This document shows, in pieces, positions 1-6,223 of a stretch of DNA of 10,198 nucleotides. The notes below the pieces were generated by a model. That model searched no databases. It had not been told where the DNA came from and worked only from the letters and a program-made list of their open reading frames with translations. Source of the DNA: Desulfocapsa sp. (GTDB lineage: Bacteria; Desulfobacterota; Desulfobulbia; Desulfobulbales; Desulfocapsaceae); the NCBI GenBank assembly GCA_030638765.1, contig DAOWDZ010000165.1:1-10198 (forward strand), given 5' to 3'. The number at the start of each line of letters is the position of its first letter. The first letter of the stretch is position 1. Position numbers and translations under genes: made by a program.

Positions 1-1677
1 ATCATTCCAAGTTCATCATTGTTTGGAGATCGAATCTTATCCGTTAAAGCCTTTAGAGTAGACCAGGGGGTGGGGGTAATATTTTCGGACATCACCAAGC
101 GTAAGCTGATGGAAAATGCTTTAAAAAAAGAAAAAAACAAACTTACAAACATTCTAGATTCAATGCAGGATAGTATTTATATCGTGAACCAAAATCATGA
201 TATTGAATATTTAAATCCTGGTCTGAAAAAAAAGTTTGGGAAGCTGAGGAAGAGGAAATGTCATATCTATTTGTATGGCAACAATGCACCTTGTTCATGG
301 TGTAAACTCTCGGCGGTTATAGCGGGTAAAACAATTAAGCGGGAGTTCCGTTCAGAGATAAACCAGAGAACCTATGATGGTCTGATGTCCCCTATTCAAT
401 ATCTTGAGGGAAGTATTTCGCAACTAGTAATACTCAGGGATATTTCAGATCGGAAAGAAATGGAACTTTCCCTACAAGACTCTAAGGATCAATTGGAGCA
501 ACGGGTGAAAAAGAGAACCTCCGATCTTGATTTAAAGGTTACAGAAAGTGAGAATTTGAAAAGTGAACTGCAAAAAGAGAAGAATTTCCTCGATGCAGTG
601 CTCGAGAACATTGAAGACGGTATCGTGGCTTGTAATTCTGATGGAATTCTTTCTATCTTTAATCGTGCAACCCGTGAGTTTCATAAGTTACCTGAAAAAC
701 CGTTACCGGCCGAACAATGGGCTCAATATTATGACCTGTACCTCGCAGATGGCAAAACAATTATGGAAAAGGAGGATATTCCTTTATTCAGGGCCCTAAA
801 AGGAGAAATAATAAGAAATCTTGAATTCGTGATTTCCCCCAAGGAGGGAAACAAGCGAGTTGTTTTAGCCAGTGGACAGTCACTTATCGACCAGCATGGA
901 AACAACCTTGGGGCTGTTGTTTCCTTGCATGACATAACGAAACAAAAAGAAACTGAACAAGCTTTAAGAAGGACCAACAAAATGCTTCTCCATGCAGAAA
1001 AACTCTCGGCCATCGGTAAATTGTCAGCTTCAATTGCCCATGAGTTTAATAATCCATTAGCAGGGATAATTAATGTCATTCGTGGGATTAAACGACGGGC
1101 AACGTATGATGAAGCGGACAGTAAACTTTTAGATATGGCAATCAGAGAAAGTATACGCATCAAGGACCTTATTAAAAGTTTACAAGACTTTAACCGTCCT
1201 AGTTCTGACAGAATTGCCCCTATGGATATTCATTCCTCCATCGACAGTCTTCTGCTGCTGTGCAAAAAAGAGTATCAAACCAAAGGAATCACAGTTAAAA
1301 CCAGTTATGCTGAGAATATGCCGCAGGTAGAGGTAGTTGCCGACCAGATTAAACAGGTGATTCTTAATCTCCTCAATAATGCTGCTTATGCTTGTGAAGA
1401 AGGCAATGGCTTAATTACTATTAGCACGGAAGCGAGTACAAAGAATATTTTCTTACGAATTCAAGATAACGGCAAAGGGATCACGCCAAAAGATATGAAT
1501 CATATTTTTGAGCCTTTTTTCACCACAAAACCTGAAGTAAAAGGAATCGGTCTTGGTTTATCTATCAGTTATGGAATCATAAAAAAACATGGTGGCAGGA
1601 TAGATGTAGAAAGTAATCCAGAGCAAGGGACAATTTTCACCATAATTCTGCCAATTGAAGGGTTGAAAGATGCTTAA
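1..1677 (+). CDS. PAS-domain sensor histidine kinase, 5'-truncated by the window edge
   Basis: The frame is open from base 1, and its first codons already encode the end of a PAS domain (GVGVIFSDITKRK, about codons 23-35), so the real start lies upstream; a TTG at 19 is an unlikely start. Codons are numbered from base 1. A second PAS domain spans about 48-152 and carries C87, C98 and C101 (PCSWC), a cysteine pattern I recall from deltaproteobacterial PAS sensors. A charged coiled coil (155-196) leads to a third PAS (197-312). The HisKA H-box IAHEFNNP puts the phosphoacceptor at H347. The ATPase domain shows the N-box NLLNNAAYA (N460), DNGKGI, FEPFFTTK and GIGLGLS. No membrane segment is visible, but the N-terminus is missing. 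It should autophosphorylate and pass phosphate to the regulator that starts 8 bp before its stop. The kinase call is firm; the ligand is unknown. Confidence 0.95.
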   Translation: MIPSSSLFGDRILSVKAFRVDQGVGVIFSDITKRKLMENALKKEKNKLTNILDSMQDSIYIVNQNHDIEYLNPGLKKKFGKLRKRKCHIYLYGNNAPCSWCKLSAVIAGKTIKREFRSEINQRTYDGLMSPIQYLEGSISQLVILRDISDRKEMELSLQDSKDQLEQRVKKRTSDLDLKVTESENLKSELQKEKNFLDAVLENIEDGIVACNSDGILSIFNRATREFHKLPEKPLPAEQWAQYYDLYLADGKTIMEKEDIPLFRALKGEIIRNLEFVISPKEGNKRVVLASGQSLIDQHGNNLGAVVSLHDITKQKETEQALRRTNKMLLHAEKLSAIGKLSASIAHEFNNPLAGIINVIRGIKRRATYDEADSKLLDMAIRESIRIKDLIKSLQDFNRPSSDRIAPMDIHSSIDSLLLLCKKEYQTKGITVKTSYAENMPQVEVVADQIKQVILNLLNNAAYACEEGNGLITISTEASTKNIFLRIQDNGKGITPKDMNHIFEPFFTTKPEVKGIGLGLSISYGIIKKHGGRIDVESNPEQGTIFTIILPIEGLKDA

Positions 1678-2569
1678 AAATACAGTTCTGGTAGTTGACG
1701 ACGAGGAGCTTTTACGTCTCACGGTGAGTAGAGACCTACAGGAAGCAGGGTATACAGTAGAAATTGCTGAAGATGGCCGTGAGGCGTGTGCAAAGCTGGC
1801 AGAAAATTCATATGACCTGGTGCTCACTGATCTGGCCATGGAAGAAATCGACGGAATACGGGTTCTAAAGGAAGTAAAAAGACGTGATCCAGAATGCGGA
1901 GTTGTTCTCCTGACCGGAAATGGCAATATGGATTCAGTAATCAGCGCACTTCGAAGTGGTGTTGATGATTATCTGCTTAAACCCTACAACCGGGAAGAAC
2001 TTTTCTTTCGCCTGGCTCGTTGTCTTGAGAAAAGTAGATTACGACGACAGCTCAAGGACGCAGAGGAAAAGCTGCGTCAATCATATGGCGAGTTGGAGAA
2101 AAAAGTCGACAAGCGGACCAGAGAGTTGCAGACCAAGCACCAGGAATTGTTTGATGCTAACACAACTCTAAGAGTGCTCCTCGCCCAACAGGAGAAGAGT
2201 AAAAAAGCAATCGAACAAAATATCACTGACAACTTAAAAGAAAGCATCTTCCCATATCTAGATCTCTTAAAAGAGGAGATGAGGGATAGAAAGGGAGCAA
2301 TTTACACCACCATTATTGAGACCAATATCCACAAAATCACCTCCACTTTCAGCAAAGAACTCTCTTCCAGGTTACTCAATCTTACCCCAAGAGAAATACA
2401 GGTTGCAAACCTTGTTCGGCAGGGACGAACCAATAAAGATATCGCTGAACTTCTCGATCTTGCTCATGGCACCGTGGAGTTCTATCGCCAGAACCTGCGG
2501 AAAAAACTGGGTATTACTGGACAAAAACTCAACCTACGGAGTTATTTACTCTCATTTCCCATTAACTGA
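1670..2569 (+). CDS. Response regulator: REC, coiled coil, LuxR-type HTH
   Basis: This 299-residue protein starts at an ATG overlapping the upstream kinase gene by 8 bp, with GAAGGG at 1658-1663 as ribosome binding site, so the two are probably translationally coupled partners. The receiver domain (about 4-120) has all the expected residues: acidic pair D10/D11, phosphoacceptor D54 in LVLTDLAM, T82 and K104 in LLKPY. A helical, charged linker follows (120-180), then a segment around 180-230 (ESIFPYLDLLKEE and onward) that I recall from PAS-LuxR proteins of sulfate reducers. A LuxR/GerE-type helix-turn-helix ends the protein (about 235-299; LTPREIQVANLV, TNKDIAELL, VEFYRQNLRKKLGI). By family knowledge it is a phosphorylation-controlled DNA-binding transcription regulator. 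The long coiled-coil linker between REC and HTH is unlike the short linker of NarL-type regulators and suggests dimerisation through the coil. Targets cannot be read from the sequence. Confidence 0.95.
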   Translation: MLKNTVLVVDDEELLRLTVSRDLQEAGYTVEIAEDGREACAKLAENSYDLVLTDLAMEEIDGIRVLKEVKRRDPECGVVLLTGNGNMDSVISALRSGVDDYLLKPYNREELFFRLARCLEKSRLRRQLKDAEEKLRQSYGELEKKVDKRTRELQTKHQELFDANTTLRVLLAQQEKSKKAIEQNITDNLKESIFPYLDLLKEEMRDRKGAIYTTIIETNIHKITSTFSKELSSRLLNLTPREIQVANLVRQGRTNKDIAELLDLAHGTVEFYRQNLRKKLGITGQKLNLRSYLLSFPIN

Positions 2570-2717
2570 TTAAGCACTGTCTTCTCTTTTTCCTTCCCAT
2601 TAGCATTCGCAATAAACCTATAGTTTTATACTGCATTATTACTGTATAACTTTACCCATTGTTTTTGTCTTGTCTTTCTGATTTAATATTTGCCAGTTCA
2701 AATGTTTCCTGAATACC
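2570..2717. other. AT-rich intergenic stretch after the LuxR-type regulator
   Basis: This is the first part of the 363-bp gap before the chemoreceptor gene. It is pyrimidine-rich just after the stop codon (CTTCTCTTTTTCCTTCC at 2581-2597) and then AT-rich. I see no convincing terminator hairpin, no tRNA and no plausible reading frame. The only structure noted is the short inverted repeat at 2626-2649. Confidence 0.6.
2626..2649. repeat. Imperfect inverted repeat, possible operator
   Basis: TTATACTG at 2626-2633 faces CTGTATAA at 2642-2649; the arms match at 7 of 8 positions around an 8-bp AT-rich centre. A dyad this AT-rich is more like a protein-binding site than a terminator, but AT-rich DNA yields such dyads by chance. 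It lies 284 bp upstream of the chemoreceptor start and 57 bp after the regulator stop. Confidence 0.25.
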
Positions 2718-2951
2718 ATGCTAGACACCATCACGGAAACCTCACTTTACGAGACTATCATTCGTGGGGACGGTTCAGGTAAAACCAAAGAAACTTCCAT
2801 TGAAACACTTCGCCTGGGAGCTGCAGCTTGTCTTCATAAGCCATATGATCACGACGTGATATTGGATAATCAACAAAAAATGATACGGTGTGTCGCTGAG
2901 AGTCAACTATTTTATTTACAAGGAGTAGGGAAATGTCGTGGAAAGATTTAA
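2718..2951 (+). pseudogene. Decayed C-terminal half of a response-regulator receiver domain
   Basis: The frame encodes TLRLGAAACLHKPYDHD, a clear match to the beta4-alpha4-beta5 end of a receiver domain; the hybrid kinase in this window has [17 protein letters not shown]. At DNA level 2797-2856 matches 9177-9236 at 50 of 60 bases by hand count. The switch lysine (LHKPYD) survives, but the N-terminal half with the acidic pair and phosphoacceptor aspartate is absent, the usual DY before the LHKP stretch has become AC, a two-residue insertion precedes the conserved helix, and the usual [10 protein letters not shown] helix is scrambled. No Shine-Dalgarno precedes the ATG at 2718, and the frame runs 19 bp into the chemoreceptor gene. 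It is best read as a relic of a receiver or hybrid kinase gene. Recognisable similarity spans roughly 2751-2875. Confidence 0.75.
2920..2925 (+). promoter_or_regulatory. Ribosome binding site of the chemoreceptor gene
   Basis: AAGGAG lies 7 nt upstream of the ATG at 2933. It is a strong Shine-Dalgarno and fixes that start; it also lies inside the receiver relic's reading frame, confirming that the relic is no longer the translated product here. Confidence 0.8.
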
Positions 2952-4975
2952 CAATTTTTAAGAAGTTAGGATTAGGTTTTGGTTTTCTTGTCATGCTTTC
3001 AGTTGTAATTGGTGCATTTAGTTTTCAAGGGCTTGGTTATCTTGTTGATGATGCAACTGAGGTTATTTCTGGAAATAAATTAGATGGTTTATTAGCTGCT
3101 AAAGAAGTTGATCATCTCAACTGGGCAAATAAAGTCACTGCCCTCTTAACAGACGAACGGGTAACTGAACTCAATGTTCAGCTTGATGATCACCAATGTG
3201 CTTTCGGAAAATGGCTTTATGGAAAAGAACGTCAACAGACCGAAGAGTTAGTTCCATCGATGGCGCCCATTTTAAAACAAATTGAAGAACCTCATGCGTT
3301 GCTCCATAAATCAGCTGCTGAAATCAAGAATATTTTTAAAGTAGTGGATCTGCAACTACCGAATGCCATAACTTCTATGGAAGTTAGTCACTTGAAAGGT
3401 GCCGGAAAGATTCCGGCAATGTTTCTTGAAAAATCGCCAAAGCTAAAAACACAATCAGATGAACACAAATGTGTTCTTGGCACATTTATTTATGGTGAAC
3501 GAGGTAAACAAGTTGCAGCAACAGATTCAACACTTGGTCAATTAATCGAGGAGATAAAAGTACCTCATGCGAAACTACATGCATCTTTTCGAGAAATAAA
3601 GAAGGTGTGGCAGCCAGAATACCCGGATAGTGCCCATACTGTTTATCAGTCTGAAACACTCCCTGCTCTTGCTGACACTCAGGCTATGCTGGTGAAAATG
3701 CAACAAAGAGCAACCGCACTCATCAATGAAGCAATGAAAGCGAATACAATATATGCCACTCAAACAGTCCCCAATCTGCATACTGTTCAAGAGCTTCTCG
3801 AAGAATTACGGACTGAAGCAAAAAAACATATCATGACTGATTCAACCATGCTGGATGGTGCAAGAGCTACTCAACGTAATGTTATTGTTGTGTCCGTATT
3901 GTCAGTTATTCTTGGTCTGGTGATTGCGCTGTTTATAGCAAAATCAATTTCAAAGCCGATTATACAAGGCGTAGCATTTGCAGAAACGATTGCCAAAGGA
4001 GATTTTACAACAACTCTTGAGATTCATCAGAAAGATGAAATTGGTATACTGGCTAATGCAATGAATGGAATGAGTACTAATCTCCGTAAAATATTTCAGG
4101 ATATTTCGTCTGGAGTACAGACATTGTCTTCGGCCTCAACCGAACTTTCTGCGATTTCCAATCAGATGTCCTCAAATTCTGAACAGACAACTGACAAAGC
4201 AAATGCTGTTGCAGCAGCAGCTGAAGAGATGAGTGTAAATATGAATTCAGTGGCCGCAGCCTCAGAAGAAACATCTGTTAATGTAAATATGGTTGCAGCA
4301 GCAGCTGAAGAGATGAGTGCAACCATCTCTGAGATATCATCCAATACAGAAAAAACACAATCTATTACTGAAACAGCTGTTACTCAATCTCAGAATGCCT
4401 CAAATCAAATTAATGAGTTAGGTACGGCAGCTCAAGAAATCGGCAAGGTAACAGAAACAATTACTGAAATTTCCGAGCAGACAAATCTTCTGGCACTGAA
4501 TGCAACAATTGAAGCTGCACGAGCTGGAGAAGCTGGTAAAGGGTTCGCTGTTGTAGCAAACGAAATCAAAGATCTTGCTAAACAGACTTCTGACGCCACT
4601 AGTGAAATTAAGGATAAGATTTTCAAGATTCAGGATGCGACCAGAAATTCTGTAACTGAGATTACACAGATTGCAGGAGTTATTAGTGAAGTTAATACGA
4701 TGGTATCTAATATTGCTGTTACTGTTGAAGAACAGTCAAACGCCACACAAGAAATAGCAAGTAACGTTTCTCAGGCTTCACAAGGTATTCAGGAGGTAAA
4801 TGAAAATGTAGCTCAAACATCCTCTGTAACCGGAGAAGTTGCTTCAGATATTGCCGAAGTTGGACAAGCTTCCAGTGAAATAAATAACAGTAGTACACAG
4901 GTGCATACAAGTGCTGAAGAGTTAAGTGAACTGGCAGAGAAATTAACCAGCAAGATAAGCAAGTTTAAAGTTTAG
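2933..4975 (+). CDS. Methyl-accepting chemotaxis protein with two extracytoplasmic CZB-like zinc-binding modules
   Basis: This 680-residue protein has an N-terminal membrane segment (about 11-31), a sensory region (32-315), a second membrane segment (316-336), a HAMP domain (337-390) and a cytoplasmic methyl-accepting helical domain. The hairpin tip at 511-552 ([18 protein letters not shown] and [13 protein letters not shown]) is the CheA/CheW contact region of the MCP family. The sensory region contains two copies of the CZB pattern, each with one Cys and three His: H61, C89 (CAFGKWLYG), H121 and H125; then H153, C180 (CVLGTFIYG), H212 and H216. In known CZB domains such a set binds zinc. 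Residues 426-467 consist of three 14-residue units (VAAAAEEMS type). No CheR-docking pentapeptide is seen at the C-terminus. No che genes are nearby, so it presumably joins receptor arrays encoded elsewhere. Zinc or zinc-redox (e.g. oxidant) sensing is an inference. Confidence 0.95.
   Translation: MSWKDLTIFKKLGLGFGFLVMLSVVIGAFSFQGLGYLVDDATEVISGNKLDGLLAAKEVDHLNWANKVTALLTDERVTELNVQLDDHQCAFGKWLYGKERQQTEELVPSMAPILKQIEEPHALLHKSAAEIKNIFKVVDLQLPNAITSMEVSHLKGAGKIPAMFLEKSPKLKTQSDEHKCVLGTFIYGERGKQVAATDSTLGQLIEEIKVPHAKLHASFREIKKVWQPEYPDSAHTVYQSETLPALADTQAMLVKMQQRATALINEAMKANTIYATQTVPNLHTVQELLEELRTEAKKHIMTDSTMLDGARATQRNVIVVSVLSVILGLVIALFIAKSISKPIIQGVAFAETIAKGDFTTTLEIHQKDEIGILANAMNGMSTNLRKIFQDISSGVQTLSSASTELSAISNQMSSNSEQTTDKANAVAAAAEEMSVNMNSVAAASEETSVNVNMVAAAAEEMSATISEISSNTEKTQSITETAVTQSQNASNQINELGTAAQEIGKVTETITEISEQTNLLALNATIEAARAGEAGKGFAVVANEIKDLAKQTSDATSEIKDKIFKIQDATRNSVTEITQIAGVISEVNTMVSNIAVTVEEQSNATQEIASNVSQASQGIQEVNENVAQTSSVTGEVASDIAEVGQASSEINNSSTQVHTSAEELSELAEKLTSKISKFKV
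4208..4319 (+). repeat. 28-bp direct repeat inside the chemoreceptor gene
   Basis: The 28 bases at 4208-4235 recur exactly at 4292-4319, an offset of 84 bp or four heptads. They encode the VAAAAEEMS units at residues 426-434 and 454-462; a third, diverged unit (VAAASEETS, 440-448) lies between them. The repeat keeps the coiled-coil phase, so it is a coding repeat of the methyl-accepting helix. The exact DNA identity suggests recent duplication or gene conversion, though constraint on the peptide contributes. Confidence 0.85.
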
Positions 4976-5003
4976 TTACAAGTTTAAAGAGCTTTTGACA
5001 GTA

Positions 5004-5019
5004 GCTATTTGTGAATAGC
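5004..5019 (+). other. Small hairpin directly before the free-standing PAS gene
   Basis: GCTATT at 5004-5009 pairs with AATAGC at 5014-5019 around a TGTG loop. It ends 1 base before the first ATG (5021) of the PAS gene, where a ribosome binding site would sit, and neither that ATG nor the one at 5039 has a recognisable Shine-Dalgarno. It has no U-tract, so it is not a standard terminator. It could hinder translation or be chance. Confidence 0.35.
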
Positions 5020-5020
5020 A

Positions 5021-5458
5021 ATGATTCCTGGGTTGATTATGAAATCAAATATTGGAAAAAGAGAAGGTGAAGAATATGACTGGGAAATGTTGATATTACC
5101 TGATGGTTCTTATGATTATGTTTCCCTTGGATGTGAGCTAACTACTGGCTGGTCACCCGAAGAATTTGTTGAAAATCCAGACCTTATTTTCCATATTATT
5201 CACCCTGACGATAGAAAGAAATTTAACGACCATCAACTAAGCTGCCTGAATCCTCATTGCTCTACTGAAGAAGTTGAATTTCGTGTGATCAATAAAAATG
5301 GTGAAGTGGGATGGGTTTTGCATAAATGCCAATCGATTTCATCATCTGCTGGACAGTGGCAGGGACGCAGAATAATAAATAGAAATGTTACACTCCAGAA
5401 AGAGGCTGAAGAAATATTCCTACAAGAACAACGGCTTCCCACCAGTATCGGCAACTAA
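5021..5458 (+). CDS. Free-standing PAS (PAS_3-type) domain protein, probably a truncated sensor
   Basis: The 145-residue product is almost entirely one PAS domain (about 19-131). Landmarks are YDWEMLILPDG, the SLGCELTTGWSPEEFVENPDL stretch, IIHPDDR, VEFRVINKNGE and RRIINRNVTLQKEAEE. This arrangement, with the IIHPDDR motif and a closing N-R-N/D-x-T motif, typically sits in front of a HisKA or GGDEF domain. Here the reading frame stops 14 residues after the linker helix begins (EEIF...SIGN), and no transmitter follows in any frame. It is therefore either a single-domain PAS adaptor or, more likely, the stump of a sensor kinase. The start is uncertain: ATG at 5021 or 5039, neither with a clear Shine-Dalgarno. 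It has no membrane segment and should be cytoplasmic. A ligand cannot be inferred. Confidence 0.7.
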   Translation: MIPGLIMKSNIGKREGEEYDWEMLILPDGSYDYVSLGCELTTGWSPEEFVENPDLIFHIIHPDDRKKFNDHQLSCLNPHCSTEEVEFRVINKNGEVGWVLHKCQSISSSAGQWQGRRIINRNVTLQKEAEEIFLQEQRLPTSIGN

Positions 5459-5498
5459 TATGAATGTATTACTAAACAAATCAACGGATAGTTTTTTC

Positions 5499-5514
5499 GA
5501 GGGGTTTGCCTGTG
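5499..5514 (+). promoter_or_regulatory. Shine-Dalgarno plus GTG, alternative start of the DUF3135-like gene
   Basis: GAGGGG at 5499-5504 stands 7 nt before GTG 5512-5514, in frame with the gene at 5584. If used, the protein is 92 residues long. The extra N-terminal segment (MENLALAVNINHFK and onward) is not part of the recognisable domain. Confidence 0.4.
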
Positions 5515-5583
5515 GAGAATCTTGCTCTAGCAGTAAACATTAATCACTTTAAAACATCCTTTACACTAAAGAGCGTGGCTAAA

Positions 5584-5790
5584 ATGAATAGATACCAGCA
5601 GTACTCAGATGAACATGATCGACTGGCAAATTTGTTTGGTATGGACAGGGTTGCTTTTGAAATTGAACGAAAACGAATACTTAATGAAGCTATTGTCTGC
5701 TTACCTAACTCTGAAAAACGAATGGCTGAACAAAAAGATTTAGATATAATACTTAAAAGACTGGAGTTGACTGAAAATCAATTGCTATAA
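5584..5790 (+). CDS. Small DUF3135-like protein of unknown function
   Basis: This frame gives a 68-residue, charged, mainly helical protein from ATG 5584. The spacing of HDRLANLFGMDRVAFEIERK, the LNEAI helix, then a proline/arginine turn (LPNSEKR) and a final basic helix resembles my recollection of DUF3135, a short uncharacterised proteobacterial family (pattern L..L...DP..FE..R, then P...R..L). I am moderately sure of the match and know of no function. The start is ambiguous. The ATG has only a weak AAAGAG 10 nt upstream, whereas a GTG at 5512 in the same frame has GAGGGG at 5499-5504 with 7-nt spacing and would add 24 residues with no visible domain. There is no membrane segment, signal peptide or cysteine-based motif; the only cysteine is the one before LPNSEK. 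It lies between the PAS stump and a membrane-protein/kinase operon, with no sign of coupling to either. Confidence 0.55.
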   Translation: MNRYQQYSDEHDRLANLFGMDRVAFEIERKRILNEAIVCLPNSEKRMAEQKDLDIILKRLELTENQLL

Positions 5791-5872
5791 TACTGGATAT
5801 TTCCCGGGATAGGTGTTCTCTATTGCTCTTAATTTTCTATTTTTCAGATTGACCTTACCTATGCTAATCATT

Positions 5873-5900
5873 TTGACTTCCATTCTTCAATCTTACTAAT
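5873..5900 (+). promoter_or_regulatory. Weak candidate sigma-70-type promoter
   Basis: TTGACT at 5873-5878 is five-of-six to the -35 consensus; 16 bases later ACTAAT (5895-5900) matches -10 at only four positions. It would place a transcript start about 15 nt before the small membrane protein's ATG at 5924, consistent with a new operon beginning here. The rest of the 133-bp gap (5791-5923) is AT-rich and shows nothing else convincing. Confidence 0.25.
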
Positions 5901-5923
5901 TCATTGCCAGAACTAGTACCACA

Positions 5924-6223
5924 ATGAACCCTAACTCCTCACAAAAAACAACTCTCACGAAAAAACAAATCATAATTGTAATTAGTTTTTCGGTTCTTTT
6001 TTTGTTTGTTCTAACTCTTTACTTGTGGTCTGTCCTCCCCCAACCTTTGTTAGCTTTTTCCATTCCTATACGTTTGGCAGCTAGTATTGTAGCCATTAGT
6101 GCCTATTTTTACTGGAGAGACTGGAGGACATTGCCACTTGCCCTTATGTTTTTCCTTATGGCTTCCCGCCAAGTACTTTCCTTATACCTGCGCGCCGGTG
6201 TTATTGAGGAGCAAAGATCGTGA
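5924..6223 (+). CDS. Small three-helix membrane protein coupled to a sensor kinase
   Basis: The 99-residue product has a short basic N-terminus (SSQKTTLTKKQ), then three hydrophobic stretches at about 15-36, 41-64 and 70-89, separated by a proline-bearing turn and the charged loop YWRDWRTL. It ends in a short tail (GVIEEQRS). The gene's TGA overlaps the GTG start of the downstream Cache kinase by 4 bp (GTGA), and the kinase's ribosome binding site lies within this gene, so translation is almost certainly coupled. The DWR-x-L-x-LA-x-MF-x-LMA-x-RQ pattern in helix 3 resembles, from memory, membrane modules at the N-terminus of some PAS kinases; that similarity needs a profile search. Inference: an accessory membrane subunit of the kinase. 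No clear Shine-Dalgarno is visible for ATG 5924. It has no enzymatic motif. Confidence 0.7.
   Translation: MNPNSSQKTTLTKKQIIIVISFSVLFLFVLTLYLWSVLPQPLLAFSIPIRLAASIVAISAYFYWRDWRTLPLALMFFLMASRQVLSLYLRAGVIEEQRS
6206..6211 (+). promoter_or_regulatory. Ribosome binding site of the Cache kinase (GTG start)
   Basis: GAGGAG lies 8 nt upstream of GTG 6220, inside the end of the small membrane-protein gene. It supports the GTG start and the 4-bp stop/start overlap. Confidence 0.75.

Noticed and set aside
729..1163. 144-codon open frame on the - strand inside the first kinase gene
   Set aside because: It lies antisense to the PAS3/HisKA coding region, whose product is strongly recognisable. The antisense product has no domain and is an effect of codon usage.
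1558..1926. 122-codon - strand open frame across the kinase/regulator junction
   Set aside because: It is antisense to two clear genes; the serine/arginine-rich product is typical of a shadow frame. A similar shadow appears at 8091-8342 opposite the paralogous receiver.
4208..4319. Repeat with GCAGCAGCAG units as a CRISPR-like or microsatellite array
   Set aside because: Only two exact copies are present, in frame in a chemoreceptor coiled coil and keeping the heptad phase; they are explained by coding sequence.
4995..5022. Perfect TTGACA (4995-5000) as a promoter for the free-standing PAS gene
   Set aside because: No acceptable -10 hexamer occurs 16-18 bases downstream; the best candidates match at three positions or fewer.
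5459..5583. Frameshifted continuation of a kinase after the PAS stump
   Set aside because: No H-box, N-box or G-box motif is encoded in any frame after 5458, so a simple frameshift does not restore a transmitter.
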